In this document: positions 1 to 8,087 of the stretch, piece after piece
Position numbering within the stretch: position 1 is the stretch's first letter
Layout of the letters: each line of letters begins with the position of its first letter
Origin: JAJYVT01 sp027339205
GTDB lineage: Bacteria > Actinomycetota > Acidimicrobiia > Acidimicrobiales > RAAP-2
Direction of reading: 5' to 3'
NCBI GenBank assembly: GCA_027339205.1
Contig: DAHWOV010000022.1
Location: 1 to 64,000, forward strand
DNA: 64,000 bases
Notes under the pieces: model-generated
Told to the model about the DNA's origin: nothing
Database searches by the model: none
Seen by the model: only the letters and a program-made list of their open reading frames with translations
Made by a program: the position numbers and the translations under genes

Positions 1-250
1 GGAGCACCGGTGCCATCTTCTGGGACACCCGACCGGCGACGATCATGAGGTCCGCCTGCCGAGGTGAGGCGCGGAAGACCTCCATGCCGAGACGGCTGAT
101 GTCGAAGTCGGCAGCGCCCACCGCCATCATCTCGATGGCACAGCACGCCAGTCCGAACGTGGCCGGCCACACGCTGTTGCGGCGGGCCCACTTCACGAGG
201 TCCTCGAGACGGCCCGTGAGGAAATTGTGCTGGAGATCCTCGAGACCCAT
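1..250 (-). CDS. nuoB: NADH-quinone oxidoreductase subunit B, 3' part missing
   Basis: N-terminal 83 residues of NuoB, the complex I peripheral-arm subunit that carries cluster N2 and passes electrons toward quinone at the membrane face. The start ATG (248-250) opens MGLEDLQHNF, and the N2-ligand region TFGLACCAIEMM with its paired cysteines is visible, followed by FRASPRQADLMIVAGRVS. The remaining cysteine ligands lie beyond the window edge. It follows nuoA on the same strand with a 12-nt gap, the usual nuoAB order, so the rest of the nuo operon should continue to the left. The family match is clear; only completeness is unknown. Confidence 0.95.
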   Translation of the reverse strand, partial: MGLEDLQHNFLTGRLEDLVKWARRNSVWPATFGLACCAIEMMAVGAADFDISRLGMEVFRASPRQADLMIVAGRVSQKMAPVL

Positions 251-262
251 CGGTCCGCGCTC

Positions 263-715
263 CTACGCCGCCTGCCCTGGCGCCCCTGGTTCGCTCGGGA
301 CGCGGCCGATCGTCGACTCGCTCGTCCTCGCTGGGACGCCCGGCTCGAGCCGGCGCCCCGGGCCCCATTGCAACGCACCGTTGCTCACGAGGTAGATGAA
401 GGCGACGAGCACGACCGCCGCGAACACCAGCACCTCGACCAGGCCGAACACGCGCAGCCCGCGGAAGACCACCGCCCAGGGGTACAGGAAGATCACCTCG
501 ATGTCGAAGATGATGAAGATCATCGCCACGAGGTAGAAGCGGACCGGGAAGCGTGCGGGGGGCTCGCGGCTCGGGATGATCCCGGACTCGTAGGGGGCGA
601 CCTTTTGCGCCGTGGGGCGCTGACGCGGCGCAAGCAGCTTCGACGCGCCCAACGACAGCACTGCAAAGAGCGCTCCGAGGACGAGGAGCAGGAAGATCGG
701 GAGGTACTGGGCCAC
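263..715 (-). CDS. nuoA: NADH-quinone oxidoreductase subunit A
   Basis: Membrane subunit of complex I, 150 aa, with three expected hydrophobic segments (about residues 5-27, 62-83 and 88-110). It has the family motifs PYESGI near residue 42 and FIIFDIEVIFLYPW near residues 67-80, whose acidic residues lie in the quinone/proton coupling region. The start is GTG (713-715). An imperfect -10 (TAGAAC) lies 9 nt upstream, and no clear Shine-Dalgarno is seen. The C-terminal tail beyond residue 118 is Pro/Ser-rich and unlike the conserved core. It is first in the visible nuo operon and divergent from the flavoprotein gene at 866. Confidence 0.95.
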   Translation of the reverse strand: MAQYLPIFLLLVLGALFAVLSLGASKLLAPRQRPTAQKVAPYESGIIPSREPPARFPVRFYLVAMIFIIFDIEVIFLYPWAVVFRGLRVFGLVEVLVFAAVVLVAFIYLVSNGALQWGPGRRLEPGVPARTSESTIGRVPSEPGAPGQAA

Positions 716-852
716 GGCGAAGCCGTTCTACCACGGGCTCGTGCGCACAGGCACATCCGGGATCGGGGCACGGCTTCGACCTGTCGGATGCGCCCACGCG
801 TCGTTGTCGGGCGTACCGCGCTTTCGTGTCGGGCGGGTCCGCGTGACGCGCC

Positions 853-858
853 TACGAT
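853..858 (+). promoter_or_regulatory. -10 hexamer TACGAT of the flavoprotein gene
   Basis: TACGAT ends 7 nt before the GTG at 866. The only purine-rich stretch (GGAG) abuts the start codon too closely to serve as a ribosome site, so a leaderless transcript is likely. Confidence 0.55.
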
Positions 859-865
859 CCCGGAG

Positions 866-2470
866 GTGACACCGCAGGACCCGGAGACGCCCGGCTCCAC
901 GCCGCCGCAGACGCCGCCGCAGACCCTCCAGCAGGCCTCCTTGCAGACGCCGCCGCAGACCGCCCAGCAGGCGCCCCAGAAGGGGGCTCGCCCGTCGAAG
1001 GCGGCACACCCGTCACCGGAGACGAGGAGCCGCAACCGTTCGCGCGGCCGCCTGCACGATGTCGTGGTCGTCGGAGCGGGTCCCGCTGGCTCCTCGTGCG
1101 CCTACTGGCTCGCCGCGGCCGGATGGGACGTCGCGGTCGTCGAGAAGAAGCAGTTCCCCCGGGACAAGACGTGCGGGGACGGACTGACCCCGCGTGCGGT
1201 GCGCCAACTCGCGGACATGGGGCTCGAGGACGCACTGGCCGGTTCGCACCGCTACACGGGGCTGCGGTCATGCGGCTGGGGTGCGGTGCTCGAGATGCCG
1301 TGGCCCGAGCACCCCGTGTTCCCGCCCTACGGCTACACGATCACCCGGCACGACCTCGACGGGCTCGTCGCCCAACGCGCAGAGAGCGCGGGGGCGGTCG
1401 TCCTCCAGCACACCGAGGCGGTCGCGCCGCTCCTCGCCCCCGGCGTGGCATCGGCGAGCGCGCCACCCCGCACCGCCGACGAGACGCCGCCTTCGGGCGC
1501 GCGGAGACTCGAGGTGCACGGCACCGAGGCGAGCGGCGCCGAGGCGAGCGACGGCGAGGCGAACGACACCGAGGCGAACGACACCGAGGCAGGTGGCGCC
1601 GTGTCGCTCCCCGAGTGCGCCGGACTCCTCGTGCGCGACCTCCGCACGGGTCGCACTCGCGAGGTCCGCGGTCGCTACGTCGTGATCGCCGACGGGTCCA
1701 ACTCGCGGATCGGGCGCGCGCTCGGTGCGTCCCGCCGCCGCGGCTACCCGCTGGGCATGGCGCTTCGCGGCTACTACCGCTCGCCTCGCCACGACGACCC
1801 CTACATCGAGTCGCACCTCGACATCCGCGACTCCCGTGGCGAGGTCGTCCCGGGCTACGGGTGGATCTTCCCGCTCGGTGACGGGCGGGTGAACGTGGGC
1901 GTCGGGCTCCTCTCCACCGAGCAGCGCTGGAAGGGCGTGAACACGTCCCGTCTGATGGAGGCGTTCGTCGCCGGCGCGCCCAAGAGCTGGGGCCTTTCGG
2001 AGGCGACCAGCTGCGGTCCGCCGACGGGAGGGAAGCTCCCGATGAGCCTCGCCGTCCAGCCGCGCACCGGTGCGAACGTCGTCGTGATCGGCGACGCCAG
2101 CGGTGCCATCAACCCGTTCAACGGAGAGGGCATCGCCTACGGGTACGAGACCGGGCGGCTGGCCGCCGCCTCCCTCTCCGAGGCGCTCGCCGGTGACGGG
2201 CCCGCGGCGCTCACGCGCTACGACGAACGGCTCGACGCAGCGTTCGCCAGCTACTACCGGGTCGGGCGAGCGTTCGTCCGCCTCATCTCCAACCCCGCCG
2301 CCATGCACTGGTGCGTCGCCGTGGGGATGCGCTCAGAGACCTTCATGAAAGAACTGCTCCGGATCATGGCGAACCTCATGCGCCCGGAGTCTCCCGGTGC
2401 CGCCGAGCTCGGCTACGACGTGCTCGTCCGGCTCTCGACGCTCTTGCCCGAGCCGCCTTCCTTCAGCTGA
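866..2470 (+). CDS. Geranylgeranyl reductase family FAD-dependent oxidoreductase
   Basis: Flavoprotein of the geranylgeranyl reductase/menaquinone-saturating family (MenJ-like). Such enzymes reduce isoprenoid double bonds of lipids or quinone side chains at the membrane. The Rossmann FAD motif VVVGAGPAGSSCAYWLA is near residues 67-83, KTCGDGLTPRAV follows, and the second FAD motif VIGDASGAINPFNGEGIAYG is near residues 410-430. The GTG at 866 gives 534 aa. The open frame extends far upstream, but it runs through the divergent nuoA region and lacks homology there. Residues 1-55 are low-complexity Thr/Pro/Gln repeats, and about residues 212-238 hold a GTEAS/ANDTEA-type repeat, an in-frame tandem-repeat insertion. 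It overlaps the convergent hemL end by 8 bp. The exact substrate is not determined; linkage to nuo makes menaquinone a plausible one. Confidence 0.85.
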   Translation: MTPQDPETPGSTPPQTPPQTLQQASLQTPPQTAQQAPQKGARPSKAAHPSPETRSRNRSRGRLHDVVVVGAGPAGSSCAYWLAAAGWDVAVVEKKQFPRDKTCGDGLTPRAVRQLADMGLEDALAGSHRYTGLRSCGWGAVLEMPWPEHPVFPPYGYTITRHDLDGLVAQRAESAGAVVLQHTEAVAPLLAPGVASASAPPRTADETPPSGARRLEVHGTEASGAEASDGEANDTEANDTEAGGAVSLPECAGLLVRDLRTGRTREVRGRYVVIADGSNSRIGRALGASRRRGYPLGMALRGYYRSPRHDDPYIESHLDIRDSRGEVVPGYGWIFPLGDGRVNVGVGLLSTEQRWKGVNTSRLMEAFVAGAPKSWGLSEATSCGPPTGGKLPMSLAVQPRTGANVVVIGDASGAINPFNGEGIAYGYETGRLAAASLSEALAGDGPAALTRYDERLDAAFASYYRVGRAFVRLISNPAAMHWCVAVGMRSETFMKELLRIMANLMRPESPGAAELGYDVLVRLSTLLPEPPSFS

Positions 2471-3794
2471 GCGCCTTGGCGATCTCGGCTGCCGCCTCGC
2501 CAGCCGCGTCCACGACGAGGTTGAGCTCGGCGTCGTCGTGGGACATCCCGCAGAAGAGCACCTCATAGGCGCCGGGCGCGACCACGACGCCGCGACGCAA
2601 GAGCGCGTGGAAGAAGGGCGGGTACACCCCTGACGACGCGATCGCGCGTGCTCCCTCGTAGTCGGTGGGCGCGTCGAGCCGCGATCCTGGCGGCGACCCG
2701 ACGTAGAGCCCGGCGAGCGTCCCGGCGGCCGGTGCCACAGCCGAGAGCCCGCCGTCGCGCACCGCGCCCTCCAGGGCTCGCGCGAACCGCCCGACCCGGG
2801 CGGCGAGCGCCTCGTAGTCCGGGTCGGCGACCTCGGCGAGCACCGCCAGCCCGGCGGCGGTCGCGAGCGGGTTCCCCGAGAGCGTCCCGGCCTGGTAGAC
2901 GGGACCGCTCGGCGCGAGAGCCGCCATGAGCTCCTGTCGTCCGCCGAACGCACCGATGGGGAGCCCGCCGCCCACGACCTTGCCGAAGCACCACAGGTCC
3001 GGAGTGACGCCCATGAGCGCGCTCGCCGTCGCCGAGCAGATGCGAAAGCCCGTGATCACCTCGTCGAAGACGAGCACGGCCCCCACGGCGTCGCAGGCCC
3101 GGCGCAGCCCTTCGAGGAACCCCGGTGCCGGAGGGACGAGGTTCATGTTGGCGGCGACCGGTTCCACGATGACGCAGGCCACCTCCTCGTCGAGCTCCGG
3201 CACTCGGTTGTAGGGCACGACGAGCGTGTCGGCGACCGCGCCCTCGGGCACGCCGGCGGAACCGGGAAGGCCCAGCGTGGCGACTCCGCTGCCGCCGCCG
3301 GCAAGGAGCCCGTCGGAATGGCCGTGGTAGCACCCGTCGAACTTGACCACCCGGCGCCGGCCGGTCACCCCGCGCGCGAGCCGCAGGGCGCTCATCGCGG
3401 CCTCCGTTCCCGAGGAGACGAAGCGCAGCTGGTCGCAGCCCGGCACCCGCTCGCAGATGGCCTCGGCGAGGAGGACCTCCCCTGGCGTCGGCATCCCGAA
3501 GGAGCTGCCCAGCGACGCGGCGCGGCACACCGCCTCGACGACCACGGGGTGCGCGTGGCCGAGGAGGACTGCGCCGTAGGACTGGACGAGGTCGAGGTAC
3601 CGGCGACCCTCGACGTCGAAGACCCACGAGCCCTCGCCGTGCACCACCGTGAAGGGGGTGCCGCCGACCGAGGCGAACGACCGCACGGGAGAGTCGACGC
3701 CGCCGGGGATCACGCGGGTGGCGCGCTCGAACCACGAGGCGTTCGAACCGACGGCCGGTCGCTCGCCTCCCCCGCCGGCGCGGGCCTCAGCCAC
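2463..3794 (-). CDS. hemL: Glutamate-1-semialdehyde 2,1-aminomutase
   Basis: PLP enzyme that converts glutamate-1-semialdehyde to 5-aminolevulinate, the second step of the C5 heme pathway. The core SNASWFERATRVIPGGVDSPVR, the FDEVITGFR segment and the PLP-lysine region (CFGKVVGGGLPIGAFGG) are all present. The GTG at 3794 is preferred because it overlaps the hemB stop (GTGGCTGA), has a GAGG upstream and gives 443 aa, a normal size. A start 57 nt further upstream is possible but would lie inside hemB. It is last in the rex-hemACDBL run. Confidence 0.93.
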   Translation of the reverse strand: MAEARAGGGGERPAVGSNASWFERATRVIPGGVDSPVRSFASVGGTPFTVVHGEGSWVFDVEGRRYLDLVQSYGAVLLGHAHPVVVEAVCRAASLGSSFGMPTPGEVLLAEAICERVPGCDQLRFVSSGTEAAMSALRLARGVTGRRRVVKFDGCYHGHSDGLLAGGGSGVATLGLPGSAGVPEGAVADTLVVPYNRVPELDEEVACVIVEPVAANMNLVPPAPGFLEGLRRACDAVGAVLVFDEVITGFRICSATASALMGVTPDLWCFGKVVGGGLPIGAFGGRQELMAALAPSGPVYQAGTLSGNPLATAAGLAVLAEVADPDYEALAARVGRFARALEGAVRDGGLSAVAPAAGTLAGLYVGSPPGSRLDAPTDYEGARAIASSGVYPPFFHALLRRGVVVAPGAYEVLFCGMSHDDAELNLVVDAAGEAAAEIAKALS

Positions 3795-4782
3795 CGAGTG
3801 CCTCGGCGACCTCGCCGGCGAAGTAGGTGAGGACGAAGTCGGCGCCGGCACGCTTCACCGCGACGAGCTGCTCGAGCGCCACCGCGTCGGCGTCGATCCA
3901 TCCGTTGGCGCCTGCCGCCTTGATCATGGCGTACTCGCCGCTGACGTGGTACGCAGCGACGGGGACCTCGACCGCCCGCCGCACGTCGGCGATCACGTCG
4001 AGATAGGTGACCGCGGGCTTCACCATGACGATGTCGGCTCCCTCGGCCACGTCGAGGGCCACCTCGGCGAGCGCCTCGCGCCGGTTGGCGGGGTCCTCCT
4101 GGTACCCGCGGCGGTCTCCGCCTCCCGCGATGCACACCCCGACCGCGTCCCGAAAGGGCCCGTAGAGCCCGGACGCGAACTTCGCCGCATAGGCGAGCAC
4201 GGCGACCTCCTCGTGGCCCTCCGCGTCGAGGGCACGGCGGATCGCACCGACCTGCCCGTCCATCATCCCGCTCGGAGCCACGACGTCGGCCCCGGCGCTC
4301 GCCTGTGCGAGCGCGACGCGGGCGTAGAGCTCGAGCGTCGCGTCATTGTCCACCGTGCCATCGGTCCTGAGCACGCCGCAGTGGCCATGATCGGTGTACT
4401 CGTCGAGGCACAGGTCCGCGGCGAGCACCACCTCGTCGCCGAACGAGTCGCGCATGGTGCGGAGCGCTCGCTGCACCACGCCGTCGGGATCCCAGGCGCC
4501 CGAGCCGACGTCGTCCTTGCGCTCGGGCACCCCGAAGAGGACCACGGCGGGCACCCCGAGCCCGACGAGCCGCTTCACTTCGGCGAGCGCGGAGCTCGCG
4601 GTGTGCTGGAAGTGACCGGGCAGCGACGCGATCGGGGCGGGCTCGTCGATGCCCTCTCGGACGAAGAGCGGGGCCACGAGGTCGTCCAAAGACAGCCGGG
4701 TCTCCGCGACGAGACGTCGCAACGCCGGCGTCCGCCGCAGCCGGCGCATCCGCCGGGCCGGAAAGCTCGCACCGGGTGCCAT
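3787..4782 (-). CDS. hemB: Delta-aminolevulinic acid dehydratase (porphobilinogen synthase)
   Basis: Condenses two 5-aminolevulinate molecules to porphobilinogen; 331 aa. The Schiff-base lysines lie in VLAYAAKFASGLYGPF and DIVMVKPAVTYLD, and DLCLDEYTDHGHCGVL is the Cys-poor, metal-independent-type segment. The start ATG (4780-4782) sits 8 nt after a TAGGCT hexamer, so hemB can be transcribed from its own promoter as well as from the upstream hem operon. It shares 8 bp with hemL. Confidence 0.95.
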   Translation of the reverse strand: MAPGASFPARRMRRLRRTPALRRLVAETRLSLDDLVAPLFVREGIDEPAPIASLPGHFQHTASSALAEVKRLVGLGVPAVVLFGVPERKDDVGSGAWDPDGVVQRALRTMRDSFGDEVVLAADLCLDEYTDHGHCGVLRTDGTVDNDATLELYARVALAQASAGADVVAPSGMMDGQVGAIRRALDAEGHEEVAVLAYAAKFASGLYGPFRDAVGVCIAGGGDRRGYQEDPANRREALAEVALDVAEGADIVMVKPAVTYLDVIADVRRAVEVPVAAYHVSGEYAMIKAAGANGWIDADAVALEQLVAVKRAGADFVLTYFAGEVAEALGG

Positions 4783-4790
4783 CGCGACGA

Positions 4791-4796
4791 AGCCTA
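4791..4796 (-). promoter_or_regulatory. -10 hexamer TAGGCT before hemB
   Basis: TAGGCT on the minus strand, 8 nt before the hemB ATG. It lies just outside the hemD 3' end, so it gives hemB an internal promoter within the hem cluster. Confidence 0.5.
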
Positions 4797-4835
4797 CCGG
4801 GGGGCGCTGGGGCAATCGCGGGGCGCGAGACCGCC

Positions 4836-5666
4836 TCAGTCCCCCCGAGCGCGCCGGCGAGCGCGCGCGCCAGCGCCGCGACGAGCTCCGACGCCGCCGC
4901 GCGGAACGCTGGGCGCGCCGGCGAGCGCACCCGCCAGCGCCGCGACGAGCTCCGACGCCGACGCGTGGCGCGCCACGACGCCGACCTCGAGCCCCGCCAC
5001 GCGTGCGGCGGCAGCGGTGAGGGGGCCGATGCACGCCACGACCGGGGGGACGGCGAGCGGCTTGCCGTCCTGGGCCCGCAACGCGACGTACGCGTCCACC
5101 GCGGACGGCGACGCAAAGGTGACTGCCGACGCCGCGGCGACCTCTGCTGCGAGCGCGGCCGGCGGCGCGGGCGCGGGGACCGTGCGGTACGCGATGACCT
5201 CGTCGACCGCCCATCCCTTCGCTCGCAGGGCGTCGGGCAGCGTGCGCCGGGCACCGGCGGCGGCCGGGAAAAGGACCGACGCACCCGGCGCGGCGGCGGC
5301 GGGGAAGAGGTCGGCGAGCCCCTCTGCGCTCGTCCGCTCGGCGACGAGATCGGCGACGAGGCCGCGTTCGCCCAGCGCTGCGGCAGTGGCCGGACCGACT
5401 GCGGCAAGGCCCGCACCTGCGAGCACCCCGACATCGGGCACCAGCGCGAGCAGCCGCCGGACCGCGTTCGCCGAGGTGAACACCACCCACCGGTACTGCG
5501 GGAGGGCTGCGACGGCCCTCGCCAGCCCCGCACCCCCGTCCTCAGGCTCGGCGATCTCGACCACGGGCAGCGCGACCACCCGAGCCCCCGCCGCGCGGAG
5601 TGCCTCGGCCAGGTCGTCCGCGTCCCCCTTGGGGCGAGTCACCACGACCGTCGCGCCGGCGAGCAT
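4836..5666 (-). CDS. hemD: Uroporphyrinogen-III synthase
   Basis: Cyclises and inverts ring D of hydroxymethylbilane to uroporphyrinogen III; 276 aa. Family signs are MLAGATVVVTRP at the N-terminus, WVVFTSANAV near residue 65, and the C-terminal half with TFASPSAVDAYV and ACIGPLTAAAA. The last ~30 residues are unusual: a 64-bp tandem duplication (4849-4966) shifts the frame, so after ELVAALAGALAGA the tail becomes an Arg/Gly/Ala stretch. The start ATG is the second of two duplicated starts (see 5651-5708). Confidence 0.9.
   Translation of the reverse strand: MLAGATVVVTRPKGDADDLAEALRAAGARVVALPVVEIAEPEDGGAGLARAVAALPQYRWVVFTSANAVRRLLALVPDVGVLAGAGLAAVGPATAAALGERGLVADLVAERTSAEGLADLFPAAAAPGASVLFPAAAGARRTLPDALRAKGWAVDEVIAYRTVPAPAPPAALAAEVAAASAVTFASPSAVDAYVALRAQDGKPLAVPPVVACIGPLTAAAARVAGLEVGVVARHASASELVAALAGALAGAPSVPRGGVGARRGAGARARRRARGD
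4849..4966. repeat. 64-bp tandem duplication at the hemD 3' end
   Basis: Two adjacent, nearly identical copies begin GCGCGCCGGCGAGCGC at 4849 and 4913, with about 48 of the first 53 positions matching. The unit is not a multiple of 3. The copy at 4913 encodes the hemD C-terminus; the copy at 4849 is read in another frame and changes the tail. Confidence 0.8.
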
Positions 5667-5708
5667 CACGCCGCGACCCTCGCGCCGGCGAACATCACGC
5701 CGCGCCCG
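5651..5708. repeat. 29-bp tandem duplication of the hemC/hemD junction
   Basis: Copies at 5651-5679 and 5680-5708 share CGCGCCGGCGARCATCACGC. Each copy holds, on the minus strand, a TGATG stop/start overlap followed by the first codons of hemD. The 29-nt length puts the two copies in different frames. Confidence 0.9.
5666..5695 (-). CDS. 9-codon relay mini-ORF between hemC and hemD
   Basis: ATG at 5695 shares its A with the hemC stop (TGATG). It encodes MFAGARVAA and stops with a TGA (5668-5666) whose A is the first base of the hemD ATG (TGATG again). The peptide is a diverged copy of the hemD N-terminus (MLAGATV). It arises from the 29-bp duplication. Its role, if any, would be termination-reinitiation coupling rather than making a useful peptide. 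Translation is inferred, not shown. Confidence 0.45.
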   Translation of the reverse strand: MFAGARVAA

Positions 5709-6669
5709 TCGCGACGAGCTCGTGCTCCCACTCTGCGAGCGAGGAGGCCCCCCGATCCTGCACGAGCAGGCGCGCGAGCGACCGGCCGAGCGTCTCGGGG
5801 TCCTCGCCCGCGATGTGCGACCGCACCACCACGCGGCCGTCTCCGCTCGCGAGCATCCCGTCGAGCGTGAGGCGCCCCCCGCCCGCCGTCCGGGCGAGCG
5901 CGCCCGCCGGCAGCGCGCAACCCGCACCGAGCTCCCGGAGGAACGCGCGTTCCGCGTCGAGCGCCCGGTGGTCGTCGCGGACATCGACGGCCGCCAGGAG
6001 CTCCAAGAGCGCGCCGTCGTCCGCCCGGCACTCGAGCGCCAGGGCGCCCTGGCCGACCTGGGGCAGGCAGCGCAGCGGCGAGAGGCGCTCGGCCGCCCGC
6101 TCTGGCATGCCGAGCCGGTCGAGGGCCGCGGCCGCCGCGACGACCGCGGCGACAGTGCCGTCCCCCGCACGCCCGAGGCGACTCGCCATGTTCCCCCGGA
6201 GCCCGACGAAGAGGAGATCCGGGCGCAGGTTGGCCAGTTGGGCCCGGCGGCGCGCGGAGCCGGTGGCGACCACGGCCCCGGGCCACAGCTCGTCGAGCGC
6301 GGCGCCGACGAGCGCGTCGCGCGGGTCGGCCCGCTCGGGCACGGCTGCGAGCACGAGACCCTCCGGCGTGACCGGGGGAAGGTCCTTGGCGGAGTGGACC
6401 GCCACGTCCGCGCGCCCGTCGAGCACGGCCGCCTGCACCTCCTTCACGAAGACCCCCTGCCCCCCGATCCGCTCGAGCTCTTCGGTGCCCCGGCGGTCTC
6501 CCTCCGTGCGCACCACCACGCGCTCCGTGCACAGCCCGGGCTGGCCGGCTTCGAGCAGGCGGGCGGCGGTCGCGGCCTGGGCGAGCGCCAGGGGGGAGCC
6601 CCGCGTCGCCAGCCGGACCACCCTCGCGCCGTCGGGCCGGACCACCCTCGCGCCGTCGGGGCGGCTCAC
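5695..6669 (-). CDS. hemC: Porphobilinogen deaminase (hydroxymethylbilane synthase)
   Basis: Polymerises four porphobilinogens on a dipyrromethane cofactor; 324 aa. LATRGSPLALAQAATAA opens the conserved core at residue 19, VHSAKDLP follows, and the cofactor cysteine is in ELGAGCALPAGALA. The GTG start overlaps the hemA stop as GTGA (6666-6669). Before the core, residues 4-19 are an exact in-frame duplication (RPDGARVV twice) from a 24-bp repeat, so the N-terminus is longer than usual. An internal GTG in either copy could also start the protein. Confidence 0.93.
   Translation of the reverse strand: MSRPDGARVVRPDGARVVRLATRGSPLALAQAATAARLLEAGQPGLCTERVVVRTEGDRRGTEELERIGGQGVFVKEVQAAVLDGRADVAVHSAKDLPPVTPEGLVLAAVPERADPRDALVGAALDELWPGAVVATGSARRRAQLANLRPDLLFVGLRGNMASRLGRAGDGTVAAVVAAAAALDRLGMPERAAERLSPLRCLPQVGQGALALECRADDGALLELLAAVDVRDDHRALDAERAFLRELGAGCALPAGALARTAGGGRLTLDGMLASGDGRVVVRSHIAGEDPETLGRSLARLLVQDRGASSLAEWEHELVATGAA
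6613..6660. repeat. 24-bp perfect tandem repeat in the hemC 5' end
   Basis: Two identical 24-bp units (6613-6636 and 6637-6660), each beginning CCGGACCACCCTCGCGCC. It encodes RPDGARVV twice, in frame. Confidence 0.95.
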
Positions 6670-7946
6670 AGGTCGAAGAGCGCGCGCAACGCCTCGACGA
6701 GCCGCTCGCCCTTCGAGGTGCCCGAGGTCTCCCGCAGGACGACCGTCGGCTCGTGGAGGACCTTGGCGAGCACGGCTCTGGTCACAGCGTCCACCTCCTC
6801 AGCGGCGCGCTCGCCGAGCCCGGCGAGCTGGGCGCGGTGGCGCTCGAGCTCCCGCACCCGCAGCTCCTCCATCCGGGCGCGCAGGGCGCTCACGACCGGA
6901 GCCGCCCCCCGCTCGCGGCTGTGGGTGCGGTAGCGGACGAGCTCCTCTGCGACGATCCCCGCCGCCCGCTCCGCTTCGCCCCTCCGCTCGTCGACCGTCC
7001 GCGTGATCGCGGAGCGCAGATCTGCCATGTCGAAGAGGACGACCCCGTCGAGCCCCGCGGCGGAGGGCTCCACGTTGCGCGGCATGCCCAGGTCCACGAC
7101 GAGGACCCCGCCCGGGCGCGCCGCTGCGGGCGCGAGGGCGGCGGTCGTGAGCACGTGGTCACCGGACTCGACAGCCGTGAAGACCACGTCCGAAGCGGCG
7201 ATCGCCCGCGAGAGCTGGTCTGCGCCGACGGCGCGTACGCTGAGCGCCTGGGCCTCGGTCTGGGCGAGCTGCCGTGCGCGGTCCACGTTCCGGTTCACGA
7301 CCACCACCGACGCCGGACGGCGCTCTGCGACGAGGCGGCCCAGCGCGTGGACGAGGCCCGCACCCATCTCGCCCGCCCCGACGACGGTGACGGCGGCGCC
7401 CTGGAGCCCTCCGGAGCGTCGCCGGTCGGCGAGCTCGATCGCAGCGAAGGAGAACGAGGTCGTGCCCTTGGCGATGCCGGTCTCCGCGCGAACCCGCTTG
7501 CCCGCCTGGACGGCGCTGCGGAACAGCTCGCCGAGCACAGGGCCGGCCGCCCGCTCCTGTTGGGCACGCTCCCAGGCTCGACGGACCTGCCCGAGCACCT
7601 CGGTCTCGCCCGGGATCGCAGACTCGAGCCCCGCGGCGACCGAGAAGAGGTGGATTGCGACGTCGTCGTCGAAGCGGACCGCCGTGTGCTCCTGGATGTC
7701 GCGCACCTCCAGCCCCGCGTGCTGCGCGAGCAGCTCGGAGACCGCGCCGACGGCGTCGTGGAAGCGGTCGACGACGGCGTAGACCTCGGTGCGCAGGCAC
7801 GTCGAGAGGACGACGGCCTCCTGCACGTTCTCCCACGAGCGCAATTCCGCGAGCACCTTCGCAAGCTCGGCGTCGCCGACGGTGACCCGCTCGAGGAGCT
7901 CGAGGGGCGACTGCTGGTGCTCGATCCCTACGACGACGACAGACAA
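6666..7946 (-). CDS. hemA: Glutamyl-tRNA reductase
   Basis: NADPH-dependent reduction of glutamyl-tRNA(Glu) to glutamate-1-semialdehyde, the committed step of C5 heme synthesis; 426 aa. The catalytic cysteine is in VVLSTCLRTEVYAV (most relatives have STCNRTE). IPGETEVLGQVRRAW and the NADPH motif VVGAGEMGAGLVHAL follow. The start is an unusual TTG (7944-7946). A GAGGAGG about 11 nt upstream supports it, so this gene looks leadered, unlike many neighbours. A TAGCGT at 8040-8045 could be its own promoter. It is coupled to hemC by GTGA. Confidence 0.92.
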   Translation of the reverse strand: MSVVVVGIEHQQSPLELLERVTVGDAELAKVLAELRSWENVQEAVVLSTCLRTEVYAVVDRFHDAVGAVSELLAQHAGLEVRDIQEHTAVRFDDDVAIHLFSVAAGLESAIPGETEVLGQVRRAWERAQQERAAGPVLGELFRSAVQAGKRVRAETGIAKGTTSFSFAAIELADRRRSGGLQGAAVTVVGAGEMGAGLVHALGRLVAERRPASVVVVNRNVDRARQLAQTEAQALSVRAVGADQLSRAIAASDVVFTAVESGDHVLTTAALAPAAARPGGVLVVDLGMPRNVEPSAAGLDGVVLFDMADLRSAITRTVDERRGEAERAAGIVAEELVRYRTHSRERGAAPVVSALRARMEELRVRELERHRAQLAGLGERAAEEVDAVTRAVLAKVLHEPTVVLRETSGTSKGERLVEALRALFDL

Positions 7947-8087
7947 CGGGTCGTGAGCCTCCTCGCGGGTCCGGAGTGCCCCGGGGTGCGCGGCCGTGCC
8001 GTAGCCGGACAGGCGCCGGCGCGCTGCGGAGCGCCACCCACGCTACGACCGGGGCGGCCGTTGCGCAGATCGGGCCCGGCTCCGCGG

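Noticed and set aside
227..865. Long upstream extension of the flavoprotein reading frame
   Set aside because: It is antisense to nuoA and has no recognisable homology; the TACGAT-defined GTG at 866 explains the start.
3649..6933. 1094-codon plus-strand reading frame opposite the hem cluster
   Set aside because: It is antisense to hemL, hemB, hemD and hemC, all of which are unambiguous.
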